From: Metridium senile
Lineage: Eukaryota > Cnidaria > Anthozoa > Actiniaria > Metridiidae
NCBI GenBank assembly: GCA_949775045.1
Contig: OX459110.1
Span: forward strand, 1,974,001 to 2,038,000
Length of the DNA: 64,000 bases
Direction: 5' to 3'
Numbering within the stretch: position 1 is the stretch's first letter; every line of letters begins with the position of its first letter. This document shows, piece after piece, positions 11,315 through 22,995 of the stretch. The translations under genes and the position numbers were made by a program. The notes under the pieces were generated by a model that was not told the origin of the DNA, did no database searches, and saw only the letters and a program-made list of their open reading frames with translations.

Positions 11315-12435
11315 AATAGTGATATTTTATGCTACTTCTATTGTTTAATTAGCACTATTTAGTACTAATTAGTACTACTTGTTTCACGGGTATAATGTTT
11401 ATGACTCTACCATCTTGATTCTATTCAGTTGTTCACTCAATTGGGCACCTGCTTGAACTGAGCTCTGATTGGCTGATCTACAGTTTGGTTTTTCAAATAT
11501 CGAAACAGACAAGAGTGATCACATTTGATAAGGAATCCAGACTGAATACATAGAAAATGGTCACTGCATGCTTACATTAACCACCAGTTCATAGTAGTTA
11601 TTCCTTAATATTCAAGATTTCAAAGGCTAGTTTCCATGTTTATTAAATTGAAACTGAATTTTAATCAAAAAATATTTTTCTTGATGATAATATTGGCAAA
11701 ATTGAAGCTTTTCGACAATCTACCATATCCCGAGGGAGTGGAGGTGAGTAAGCGAGTGACCCCGTTGTAAAATGCAAAATTGTTTACCGATTCACATTTT
11801 CTGGAAAAGTCACCTTCTCATCGATGCATTTAAATAAAGACATTTAAATAAACCCAATCTAATGTTGATGTATATAATGTCCATCGATTTTGTTCGTTTT
11901 GAAATTTCTTACATTTTACGATTGCCCAGAAATGTTTTTTATTGGAGTAGAAGTACAACTATTCCTCTTCATTTTGGTATAAATATTTATTAGGAAATCA
12001 TAACTCTTGTATGGAAAACTGAATTGATTATGAAAAGTACCAAAATTACAGTTTTCACGACCGCCCGAAAATGCTCTTACTTTGATCAAATACCCATAGA
12101 TATTAAAACAATAAGCTGTATCAAAATAAAACATATTGTTCAAAAGCTGTAATGATCTTCTATAAACCGTGTAAATTTGGTTGCAAAATGTGCAGAAAAA
12201 AAGCCGCACGATATCTACAAACTTTATCAAATTTTCGAAATTTCGGACGGCCAAATTAGGCCTAAAATAGGTCAAACTTTGAACGGATGTCACGTGACCG
12301 CTTTATAAAATGAAACGACCTAATAACATACCCATATGACTTGCTAATGACAACCTTTCACCATGCAAAGTTTCAGGTGGGGTTGTATCTGACCATTTCT
12401 GAAAGTACTCGAAGCTTACGTGGGGCGATATTCGT
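11315..12435. other. Stretch without recognised gene
   Basis: AT-rich DNA. The minus-strand frames at 11916-12293 and 12303-12491 carry no recognisable motif. No clear repeat seen. Confidence 0.45.
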
Positions 12436-12437
12436 CT

Positions 12438-13185
12438 TGACATGACAAGCGTTGTTTTAGTTACCGCGGAAAACAATTTTGCGGCGCGCATTTGGGCATC
12501 TCGGATTCCAGCAATTGTCTTTCATTAATATAGCTTCTTTTGTAGAACTTTGTCTACACTTAAGTAAATTATAATTACTATTAATTATTGAAACAATGGA
12601 TGTTCAAGAATTTAATAGTAAGGGTAATTTAGGTGATATTTGTTTTTAAATGACAAGCATTTTTTTTAGTTACCGAAAAGAAATATTACGGCGCGCGTTT
12701 GGGCATCTCAGATTCCAGCAATCGTCTTTCCTTAAGATTAAACTTCTGCTGTAGATATTTTGTCTATACTTAATTCAATTATAATAACACTTAATTCAAT
12801 TATAATTACTATTAATTCAAACCATGCATTTTCAAGAATTTTATGGTAAGAATAATTTAGGTGACATTCGTTTTTATATATGACAACCTTTTTTAGAAAA
12901 TGTGCGCGCGTTTGGATATCTCGACGTCAAGCAGTTGTCTTTCATTAAAATAGTTTCTACTAATGCAGATACTTTGTACTTAATTAAATTATAATCTTTA
13001 TTAATTCAAACCATGCATTTTCAAGAATGTAATAGTTACTAATTTAGGTACTATTCGTTTTTAAATGACAAGTATTTGTTGAGTTGTTAGTTGAAAATAA
13101 ATTTTGCGGCGTGCGTTTGGGCAACTAGGCGTCCAGCACTTGTTTTTCATTAAGATAACTTCTACAGTAGATAAACCAAATAGGT
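12438..13185. repeat. Tandem repeat, about 205 bp unit, four copies
   Basis: Units start near 12438, 12650, 12880 and 13065 with TGACAAGC(A/G)TTGTTTTAGTTACC-type sequence. They contain GCGGCGCGCGTTTGGGCATC and an ATTATAATTACTATTAATT segment. The array ends about 150 bases before the start codon of the M28 peptidase gene, so it may overlap its promoter. Confidence 0.85.
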
Positions 13186-13327
13186 CTTGGCAGACCACAT
13201 TGATTATAAGCTTAAAGATTAGGTTAAGCGCCCTGCGGCGGTTTTGAAAGAATAAATTAGTTTCTAATTAAATCACGGAATTTACTTATTTGTGCGTAGA
13301 GAACGCGTAAAGCCAATTTGGGACAAA

Positions 13328-16300
13328 ATGGAGTTTGACCTACAGGCGAACACTCAAATCAAAACAGTCCCTCGAAAGCGTTTACTGTTGTGTAGTATTT
13401 TTGTAGGAATTGTTATATTCTTTGTTGGTTTTGCAATTGGATTTATCGCATTTAAGTATTCGTATTCACAGTCGACCAAGCCGAAATCCAGCAAGGTTGA
13501 GGGCGATGCAAACATTCGTAAATTCGAGGAGCAGTTTCTTCGCAATGTCGACGCGGAAAAAATAGGCGAAACACTTCGGTAAGTTATACAGTTTAAAACT
13601 TATATATAATGCTATGTAGCGGTGTTATTTACTTATCTTAAAGCAGGGGCATTTATATTTCTTTAACGCAAGCAAAACCACAGATTTCTCCGATTCAGTG
13701 AATGTATTTTCAAGACGTTTGAAGATAGCTCCAAGGCAATTGATGACATATTTGGAATTGTTAACGTTCACCCTATGTTGAAATATCCTTATGTTAAGGA
13801 ATTTAGCTTCTTTAATGAGTTAATTTAGGAGTGAGTAGTTTAAATTAGTATTTGCATATCTGGTTATATGGTGTTGAATTGACTATAATCTTTAATTGAT
13901 TTAGTATTGAGCAATTTGAAAAACTATTGTTCTAGCGCATTGACTATACAATACAATTATATTATGAATGGACCCTTATATATTTTGATAGAGAGGAGAT
14001 ATTTTGTTGGGGGAGGGGAGGGGAGGGGAGTTGTTGGTCATTTTTTTTCGGTGCAGGAAAATTGTTTTGGCCTCAAGGACGTTCAGAATATTTTTTTCAG
14101 GTTTGAGCGGTATTTTATATTTTTTCAGGTTTTTGGTATACAAACTTTTTTTTAAGGTTCAAGCTGAGTTTGATAGTTTTTGGGGAATGGTGATGGAGAT
14201 GATAAGAAAGATGTTGATGATGATGATGGATATGATGATGATGATGGATATGATGATGATGATGATTGATGACGAAGATGATAATTTTGTCTTGTATCCC
14301 AGGTTGTCTTGCATAATGTAGCCCCTATAGTCCCTTTTAATAAGTCCCGAAGTGTTGTATTTTCCGCGCTTGACGTCAAATTTATTATTTGCAATTCCTT
14401 TCATATTATACAAATTTCAAAAGAATAATTTTGACGTCAAGCGTGGAAAACACAACACTTCGGGACTTATTAAAAGGTTCTATGGCAACCTGTTAGAGCC
14501 GTTGAGAAACATTCTTTAGTGTATTAGCCTTTAGTGCACCTTTTAAATGAAAATTAAATTAAATGAAAATTAAATTAAAATTAAATGCCATTATGCATGT
14601 TCTTTTGTTGTTATTTGAATAACACACTGTCTTTACCTAAGGGGCCGACCACTTAACTTTTGATTTCCGAACAGCAAGAATGTTTTTTTTCCAAAGTCTT
14701 GGTGGACAGGATATTTTTTTCCTTCTCAATGCTCTGCAGGTTATTTATTTCTATGCTTTGCAACATTTTTTTTCTCCCCTTTGTGGTGCACGAAATTGTT
14801 TCAAAATTTTTTCGAAATTTTCAAAATCGCCCACTCTTTCCCACCCCACTCCCCAAAAAGTTAAATGGTCGGCCCCTAATACATGTACACTTTGATGCTT
14901 ATTTGTATTGTACATGGTGCGAAAGAAGCTAATAATTTATTCGTACATTTTCTTTTCAGATTGTTTTCATCGCAAGTGCATATAGCTGGATCACCAAGAC
15001 AGAAGGAGCTGGCAGAAAACTTAGCCAGTCAATGGAAAGATTATGGATTCGATAGAGTCGAAATGCCTGAGTATAAAGTGCTATTATCAAAAGCACAAGA
15101 ATCCCAACCAAACACCATAACAGTTGAAGGTCAAGGTTACATTGACTATAAAATAGAGGGCAAGATGAAGGTATTATTGAATGATCGGTATAATCAATTG
15201 CGAACTATTATGCATTAGTATATACCTACTAGTGGTCTATCACGAATCCTGCATTCTGATTGGCTATTCTGTTCTTAATTGTAATAAAATATTGCTGAAT
15301 CCTGCAGTTGGAAATTCAATTTTTTACCGTCAACCGCCGTCAGCTGCCACATATTCTAGAACAAAACTTTTTAAACTTCGCCACCTTGCAAAAGCTCCTT
15401 CATCAACTTGCTGTTCAACTCTTAAGGAACTAAATATTTTTCGATTTCGTGGCAAGCGCGGTGGTCATCGTTCATTTGTTCTAGATCTACATCTGATTCT
15501 TCATTAACCGCTTCAATAACAGAATTTCCTACATCACTTGGACATGCTCCACCTACTTCAACTGATTCTACAATTGATAATTCTTCATTAACCGCTTCAA
15601 CAATAAACATTCCTGCATCATAGCCTCCTCCGCAGGCATCTCTTAGGCAGAAAAAACGAAGAAAAAGAAAAAACATGTCGCGGGCTTCCTGTGGCATATG
15701 GTCATTCAAAGACAGAAAGGAATTATAGACATACACCTATTTCAAAAAGGTTGTCCAAGGCGATAGGTCATTAGCCCAACTGCATAGTCTGCGTTTGTTG
15801 CTTATGCTTAAGTCGCTAGATTAGATTGAACCAGGCTAAAGATGATTTTCATATTTCTCTCTTGTAGATCTTCCCTGACCCACGAGTCAACAAAAGCATC
15901 GATTTCTATCCGTTTTTTGGTTATTCTCCGAACAAGACTGTCGAAGGGGATCTGGTGTACGTCAACAATGGTTTTGCGAACGATTACGAAGAGTTACGCA
16001 AGATGAATATTACTGTTAAAGGGAAAATAGTCATGTCGAAACAACCATTTGTAAGTATTGTGGTGGTGGTGGTGGTGGTGGTGCTGGTGGTGCTGGTGGC
16101 GGAATCGCAATCACAATCACATGAAATCACAATCACAATCACAATCACAATCACAATCACAATCACAATCACAATCACAATCACAATCACAATCACAATC
16201 ACAATCACAATCACAATCACAATCACAACCACAATCACAATCACAATCACAATCACAATCACAATCACAATCACAATCACAATCACAATCACAATCACAT

Positions 16301-19300
16301 GAAATCACAATCACAATCACAATCACAATCACAATCACAATCACAATCACAATCACAATCACAATCACAATCACAATCACAATCACAATCACAATCACAA
16401 TCACAATCACAATCACAATCACAATCACAATCACAATCACAATCACAATCACAATCACAATCACAATCACAATCACAATCACAATCACAATCACAATCAC
16501 AATCACAATCACAAGCACAAGCACAAGCACAAGCACAAGCACAAGCACAAGCACAAGCACAAGCACAAATCACAATCACAATCACAATTACAATAGGGTG
16601 GCATGGATGGCCTAGCGGTGAGAGTGCTGGCCTTTCACCGCTGTGGTCCAGGTTCGAGTCCCGGCTCGGGCATGGATTATATGTGAGTTGAGTTTGTTTG
16701 ATGTGTTCTTCTCTCCTATGCCACGAGGGTTTTTCTCCGGGTTATCCGGTTTTCCTCCCTCCTCAAAAATGAACATGCGAGCAGAGTTGTGTGCAAAATA
16801 TTTAACGTAGAGGTAGTGAGTGTGAGTGAGTCTCCCCGATTAGTAGGGCACACTGTGTCCAGCTAGAAGATTGAGACTTTAAAAAAGTGATTTATTTTAT
16901 TTTTATTTATTAATCACAATCACAATCACAATCACAATCACAATCACAATCACAATCACAATCACAAGCACAACTGATCACAATCACAATCACAATCACA
17001 ATCACAATCACAATCACAATCACAATCACAATCACAATCACAATCACAATCACAATCACAATCACAATCACAATCACAAATCACAAATCACAATCACAAG
17101 CACAAACACAATCATAATCACAACAATCACAAGTACAATTGCAATCGCAATAACATTCACAAATCACAAGCACAATGACAATCACAAGCACAATCATAAT
17201 CACAACAATCACAAACACAAACACAAGCACAAATCACAATTACAGTCAAGCACAAGCAAAAGCACAATCATAAGTTAGCCGTTTATTGTAATCATAATCA
17301 TAATCAAAACAATTACGATAATGATATTTTCGTTTCTCTAGGTTGGCATAGCAAGACGTCAAGGCGCCATTGGCATGGTATTGTTTCCAGACCCTTCTAG
17401 AGGATTCCCAAATGGGGTGTCACGTGACGAAACATACCCCAACGGACCGTGGTTGTCTTCTGACGCCGTTCAAATGCAATCGGCATTTAACAGGCCATAT
17501 GTAGGGGACAAACTAACCCCCGGAGTACCCGCTAACCAAGGGATATACAGAAAACCGTATAGTAACGATAGTGCCTTTCCACAAATCCCGGTACAACCAA
17601 TCTCGTATGGACAAGCAATGGAGCTGTTCAAACGCTTGGCAGGTCAGTAACAACCAAGGATTTTGATTTACCACACTTCAAAAACGGCCGAGTAGATACA
17701 ACTCAGTGCATTGAAAAAATCATTGCATTCTTCGTCTCAGTAAAATTGGCAGCTCGTGTTCCGTATAAAAGAGAGTACTACTTACTAACTTAACATAAGA
17801 ACGTTTTTATTATTACAGGTCATAATGTCCCTGACACATGGCAGATCCCTAGGTTCAATATGACATTAAAAACAGGTCCAGGGTTTTATAACAAGAGTCT
17901 CAAGATCAAGCTAAGAGTGAACACACAAACAAAAGTCTCCTCAATCTACAATGTAATAGGTAAACATGGTAGCGACGGGTAGGATGATGATGGTTTGGAA
18001 TGATTATGATAATAATATGATGATGGTGATGATGATAATAATAATGATGATGGTTTGAAATTATGATGATAATAATGATGATGGTGATGATGATAATAAT
18101 AATGATGATGGTTTGAAATTATGATGATAATAATGATGATGGTGATGATGATAATCGTGGTGGTAATGGTAGTGATTATGATGGTGATAATAATGATGAT
18201 GGTGATGATGATAATAATAATGATGGTGGTGATGATGATGATGATAATGGTTGTAATGGTGGTGTTAATGGTGGTGATGATGATGATGAAGGTGATACGA
18301 TCATTATAATGATGGTGAGGTATATGATAATCGTGTTTGTAATGGTGGTGGTGATGATGATGATAATCGGAGTAATAATGACGATGATGATAATGATGAT
18401 TGTAATGATGATAATGATGGTGATGATGATGATAATTGTGGTGGTAATGGTGGTGATTATGATGGTGATGATAATGATGATGGTGATTATGATGGTATAT
18501 TGATAATGATGATTGTGATGATTATAATGATGATCATGATGATGATTGTGATGGTGATAATGATGGTGATGATGATGATAATGGTGGTGGTAATGGTGGT
18601 GGTTATGGTGGTGATGATAATGATGATGGTGATTATGATGGTATATTGATAATGATGATTGTGATGATTATAATGATGGTGATGATGATGATAATCGTGG
18701 TGGTAATGGTGGTGGTTATGGTGGTGATGATAATGATGGTGATGATGATGATAATCGTGGTGGCAATGGTGGTGGTTATGGTGGTGATGATAATGATGGT
18801 GATGATGATGATAATCGTGGTGGCAATGGTGGTGATTATGATGGTGATGTTAATTGTAATAATGATGATGGTGATGATTGCGATGATGATAATGATGGTG
18901 GTGGTGATGATAATCGCTGTGATAATGACGATGATGATGATTGTGATGATGATAATAATGATGATGGTGAGGTTGATGACAATCGTAGTGATGATGATGC
19001 TGATTGTGATGATGATAATGATGAAGGTGATAATGGTGATGACGATGATGGTGGTGATAATGGTGGTGATAACGGTGATGATGATGACGATAATGATAAC
19101 GATGATTATAAAGATTGCGACGAAAGCCTCTGAAAATAACACCGATCTTGCTAGCAAGGATAATCTTAGGGGTGGACCATTTAACTTTTGAGGGTAAAAA
19201 AAATTTCCTGCACGGACCAAATCATCCCCCCCCCCCCCCTCCCCCTCAAAAGTCAAATGGTCCACCCATTATCATATACAGCCTCAGTGAGTAAAGGCTA

Positions 19301-20526
19301 TTTATATTTATATTATTTATTATATTTGTTCATATATTAATACCATTATTCTTCAAGGTACAATTATCGGAAGCGAAGAGCCCGACCGTTACGTCATCGT
19401 CGGCAACCACCGTGATTCCTGGGTATTAGGAGCAGTGGACGCCCTCAGTGGCACCGCAACGACCAACGAATTAGCCCGAGTTCTAGGAGTCCTTAAAAAA
19501 TCCGGCTGGAAACCACGTAGAACGATCAAAATCTGCAGCTGGGGAGGGGAGGAGTGGGGATTATTTGGTTCCACAGAATGGGTAGAGGAGAACTCTAAAG
19601 AGCTTAGTAACCGCGCTATTGGATATATCAACTTGGATATCGCTGTACAAGGTGATTTCGTACTGCGGGCTCGTGCTAGCCCTCTATTCAAAGAAATTAC
19701 TCACAAATGGGCGAAGAAGATCCGAGATCCGACTACAGCCGACGGAGAGACGACTATGTATGACACGTGGTTGAGACACACTCCTTCTAAATTCTTCGCA
19801 GGGGAGCCGCAACTGTACAATAACTTTCACAGTAGTGATTACGTAATGTTCTACGACTATCTCGGGATTCCCGCAAGTGACTACGGGTACTGGTACGGGT
19901 TTAAAAACCAATCGTATATGTACCCGGTATATCACACCACCGAGGATACTTTTTACTGGGTGCAAAAGTTCGTAGACCCGGACTTTCAAGTTCAAAAAGC
20001 TATGACGCAGTTCGGCGGGGGTATACTACTAGATTTATCTGACTCTGCAGTTATACCATATAACGTTTTTGACTACGCTAAAGTTATAAACCTTTCATAT
20101 CATATACTTGATAAATCACACCTAATGAAGTCCGATAAATTCCTACTCTACCAGATGAAGTACCTTTTTGACGCTGTTCAAGAATTTCTTAAAGAAGCAA
20201 AACTTTTTCAACAAAGAAAAGCGACGTTTTTACAACCGAATTCCAAGAAATCGAGCCTTGAACTGCGCATGCTCAATGATAAAGCTGTACAAGTTGAGCA
20301 AGCGTTCATCTCGTCCAGCGGTCTGCTAGGAAAACCTTATGATAGGCATTTAGCGTTTAACTTTGGCTTTAAAAATGTTGATTTTATACAAGCTACCTTT
20401 CCAGGCGTTACTGACACGGCACACAAGGCTGTCGACACTGGGGACTGGGAACCAGTAAGAGAACAAATGTCTTTAGTAATAAATTCAGTGCGCATGGCAA
20501 CTAACCTCCTCAAATCAGATGGTTGA
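13328..20526 (+). CDS. Glutamate carboxypeptidase II-like M28 metallopeptidase
   Basis: Six exons: 13328-13578, 14960-15170, 15868-16050, 17342-17642, 17819-17959 and 19358-20526. All junctions are GT-AG, and they join in frame to 751 codons (human PSMA has 750). It is a type II membrane protein: a basic patch PRKRLLL, a helix at about 19-42, then a large ectodomain with PA insert, M28 zinc peptidase and helical dimerisation domains. The zinc and catalytic residues of the family are visible: H380 (NHRDSW), D390, E427-E428 (WGGEEWG), D456 (INLD) and H555 (VYHTTED). It should remove C-terminal residues from extracellular peptides. The PSMA glutamate-pocket Lys-Tyr (KYAGESFPG) is replaced here by DFIQATFPG, and the Arg patch before the last zinc His is absent, so substrate preference may differ (NAALADL-like). 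Around the exon 3/4 joint it is about six residues shorter than PSMA. The start is the first in-frame ATG of the exon. Confidence 0.93.
14325..14482. mobile_element. MITE in peptidase intron 1
   Basis: Long inverted arms: AATAAGTCCCGAAGTGTTGT...TTGACGTCAA at 14339-14380 and the complement at 14432-14472. The centre is AT-rich and encodes nothing. Confidence 0.8.
14640..14880. mobile_element. MITE with GGGGCCGACCA termini in peptidase intron 1
   Basis: The left end AGGGGCCGACCACTTAACTT and the right end AAGTTAAATGGTCGGCCCCT are inverted. The interior is T-rich. It is related in its ends to the shorter element at 19168-19268. Confidence 0.75.
15286..15772. other. Possible transposon debris in peptidase intron 2
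   Basis: A plus-strand frame contains LKELNIFRFRGKRGGH, of a type seen in non-LTR retrotransposon ORFs. The minus-strand frame 15422-15736 repeats an EAVNEE motif. At 15726-15772 there is a single S1 minisatellite unit. None of these is confirmed. Confidence 0.3.
16058..16103. repeat. Short (GGT)n repeat
   Basis: GGT/GCT triplets just inside intron 3, eight bases after the donor at 16050/16051. Confidence 0.85.
16104..16594. repeat. (AATCAC)n hexanucleotide array
   Basis: About 80 copies, nearly perfect, ending in an (AAGCAC)n variant block at 16510-16567. It continues after the SINE insertion (16911-17110, then degenerate to about 17260). Because the unit is six bases and contains no stop in most frames, several long Ile-Thr or Ser-Gln repeat frames appear; these are artefacts. 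Confidence 0.97.
16595..16910 (+). mobile_element. tRNA-derived SINE, full-length copy
   Basis: The head resembles a tRNA gene with both polymerase III promoter boxes: A box TGGCCTAGCGG at 16608-16618 and B box GGTTCGAGTCC at 16651-16661. The body (CGAGGGTTTTTCTCCGGGTT, ATCCGGTTTTCCTCCCTCCT) and the 3' part (GAACATGCGAGCAGAGTTGT, TTAACGTAGAGGTAGTGAG) recur at 41893-42092, 51913-52036 and 62330-62535. The tail is A/T-rich. It sits inside the hexanucleotide array, which continues on both sides. It is not a functional tRNA gene: the 3' acceptor half is missing. Confidence 0.85.
16911..17270. repeat. (AATCAC)n array, second half
   Basis: A continuation of the hexanucleotide array after the SINE; it degenerates to AAGCAC, AATCAT and AACAATCAC variants towards 17270. 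Confidence 0.9.
17995..19118. repeat. GAT/GGT/AAT-rich microsatellite in peptidase intron 5
   Basis: About 1.1 kb of GATGATGAT, GGTGGT and AATGATGAT triplets with imperfect higher-order copies (a 72-81 base block repeats near 18640-18840). It occupies most of intron 5. A shortened copy lies in the pseudogene at 30230-30550. The open frames are artefacts. Confidence 0.95.
19168..19268. mobile_element. Short MITE in peptidase intron 5
   Basis: The left end GGGGTGGACCATTTAACTTT and the right end AAAAGTCAAATGGTCCACCC are inverted, around a C-tract. The ends resemble those at 14640-14880. Confidence 0.7.
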
Positions 20527-20562
20527 GCACAAACACTATTTTCAGAGCGTCAAAATTATTAA

Positions 20563-20976
20563 AAGGCAATGTCTCGGAAAATCGAGTACCACGCGGCAGA
20601 TATGAAAAAAACCGATTTTCTTTATTTTTTGCATATCAATAGGCCCTAGGGAGGTTAGAACTCTGGTAAAGTTTTTTTTTCTCAAAAACTATTTTCTTTT
20701 TGAGAAAATGAGGATTTTCGTTTTTCCGACCACGACTAGAAAATTTTATGCAAATTACCGCTTGAATATACGAACATAAACTTCGCTCCAGCATTTTAAA
20801 AATAAAGCTCCAATTTAATATCTATAAGATTATATCCTAAAAGCTCAGGTCTTTTACAATAATTCTGTATCAAAAATATTTCAAAATGTATAATTAAGAG
20901 TGGATTTTGAGCTACTCGAAAACAGTAGTTTTTCATTAATACGGAATATCTCAAATTAGACCCTTATATATTTCAA

Positions 20977-21007
<31 letters not shown>

Positions 21008-22066
21008 TGCTTGAGGGATTTGTGTGTGTGCGTGTACCGTAAGTGAAAGGATCGGTCTCAAATATTCTTTTAAAAAAAACCTTTTCAACGTTTACCGCGT
21101 TTGAAAATGGAAATTAAATGAAATCACAAACCTTCCAGTTTTGTCATATAGAAGCCATGGTATACCGTATAAAATAGAAAACAAGGCTAGACATGAAAGT
21201 ATGAAAATCAACAAGACAGACTGTCAGATATTTTTAATAGCTTTAATGATCCCAGCCCGTTAACTATATACATGTTCTGCCAATTACTGAAATAGATAGA
21301 ATATCCATACGAAATAAAGGATCAAAACTAACAATTTACGATCCTTTTAAGACGTGGAAGTGAAATTCGATTTCGACAAGGTTCTAGTCGTGCAATCTAA
21401 TGTCTGTCTAAAAATAGTTTGGAATGACAATATACGACAAATCCTTTTAATAAGTATTGTGAAGTCAGAATTTCGATTAAATTGCATATACAAGTTTTTA
21501 ATTTCACCATAAAAACTGCAATAAAAGTGAGGATTTGTTTTATCCAGAGTAGTTTTCAAGCTTTTACTGGGAAATATATCGTTGTGAGCAAGTAAATTCG
21601 TCCTTTTGTTTATACTGAATAATGACGTCACTTGTGAAATTTCGACAAAGTCTGAGCTTTCATTACTACTCTCAAAAAAAAGAACCCAACTAAATTTTTA
21701 CATATATTTAAAGACAAATATCTTGGTAACCTAGTTACAAATTTTCAATCAAATCGATCTCATGGCACATACCGAAAATATTTTTTTTCTAAGGGTCTAA
21801 TTAACAATTAGACCCGCAGCCCGAATGGTCTACGAGTCAATAGCCCACGAGGCCGAGTCTTCTTTTATTCAAGCGGTAATTTGCATAAATTTTCGGAAAA
21901 ACGAAAATCTTCATTTTCTCGGAAAGAAAATAGTTTTTGAAGAAAAAAACTTTGCCAGAGTTCTAACCTCCCTAGGGCCTATTGATATGCAAAAAATAAA
22001 GAAAATCGTTTTTTTCATATCTGCCGCTTTTGTTTGATTTTGCTCGGTTTTCCGAGACAGTCTCTC
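20563..22066. mobile_element. TTAA-flanked DNA transposon, non-autonomous, 1.5 kb
   Basis: Long terminal inverted repeats of about 205 bases (20568-20777 and 21863-22062) share GTCTCGGAAAA, GCGGCAGATATGAAAAAAA, CAATAGGCCCTAGGGAGGTT and GCAAATTACCGCTTGAAT. TTAA flanks both sides (20559-20562, 22067-22070). The related locus at 30820-30840 has a single TTAA and no element, giving the empty site. A TTAA target duplication is typical of piggyBac and Kolobok elements. The centre (with a G-tract at 20980-21007) has no transposase, so it must be mobilised in trans. It lies 36 bases after the peptidase stop. Confidence 0.8.
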
Positions 22067-22084
22067 TTAAGTATGTAATGAATT

Positions 22085-22495
22085 AAAATTGCGAAATAGT
22101 ATCGCAAACACTATATCCATGAAATAAATTATAACAGTTACTGTGGAATTGAGTGCAAAGAGTATATCCATGAAATAGAATCAAATTGCTACTGTGGAAT
22201 AGAGCGCTAATATAATACTATATCCATGAAACATAATCAAATTACTACTGTTAAAAAGAGGGCAAACACTATATCCATGAAATAAATTATATTAACAGTT
22301 ACTGTGGAATGGAGCGCAAAGACTATATCCATGAAATAGAATCAAATTGCTATTGTGGAATAGAGCGCAAAGACTTTATCCATAAAATAGAATCAAATTG
22401 CTACTGTGGAATAGAGCGCAAATACTATATCCATGAAATATAATCAAATTGCTACTGTGGAATAGAGCGCAAACACTATATCCATGAAATAAAAT
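22085..22495. repeat. Minisatellite family S3 (about 50 bp unit)
   Basis: About eight units containing GAGCGCAAACACTATATCCA, TGAAATAGAATCAAATTGC and TACTGTGGAATA. Other arrays of the family are at 30845-31265 and 52800-53735. The unit matches the terminal repeats of the MITE at 59240-59488. Confidence 0.9.
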
Positions 22496-22635
22496 TGAAT
22501 AAACAAGCAGTTTACAATTAATATGCAGACTAAGCCACCAATCAGCGGAAATAGGAACTTGGAACGAGGATGACAGTGAAGAATATTTTAATATTCTTAT
22601 TCTTATTTTAATATTCTTATTATCATCACTTAAAA

Positions 22636-22685
22636 GTGATGATGACAGTAATAAACTATTATCATCATCATCATCATCATCATCA

Positions 22686-22734
<49 letters not shown>

Positions 22735-22809
22735 CATTTCATGTAATTTATACCATTTCCTGATGATGACTATGTAGTCGAAAACGTTCGTTAAAACGTT
22801 ATTATTATT

Positions 22810-22844
<35 letters not shown>

Positions 22845-22864
22845 TATCATCATCATCATCACCA

Positions 22865-22913
<49 letters not shown>

Positions 22914-22995
22914 CATCATCATCATCATCATCATTATTATTATTATTATTATTATTGTTTAATCATCATTATTATTATTATTATTATTATTGTTT
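22636..22995. repeat. (TCA)n and (TTA)n microsatellites
   Basis: Alternating blocks of ATC and ATT triplets, interrupted at 22740-22800 by CCTGATGATGACTATGTAGT-type sequence. On the minus strand the (AAT)n block directly follows the 3' end of the retrotransposon fragment and may be its tail or its insertion target. Confidence 0.9.

Noticed and set aside
13292..13327. Upstream GTG start for the peptidase
   Set aside because: An ATG at 13328 precedes a normal type II membrane anchor; animal nuclear genes rarely start at GTG.
16104..16615. Long Ile-Thr and Ser-Gln repeat frames
   Set aside because: Produced by the (AATCAC)n array inside an intron.
16597..16680. tRNA gene
   Set aside because: The polymerase III boxes are present but the sequence does not fold into a full tRNA and is followed by a body repeated elsewhere; it is the head of a SINE.
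18121..19265. Met/Val-rich and Ile/Thr-rich frames
   Set aside because: Produced by GAT/GGT triplet repeats in peptidase intron 5.
22085..22495. CRISPR-like array
   Set aside because: Units are contiguous and diverged with no unique spacers, in an animal genome; it is a minisatellite. The same applies to the other arrays.
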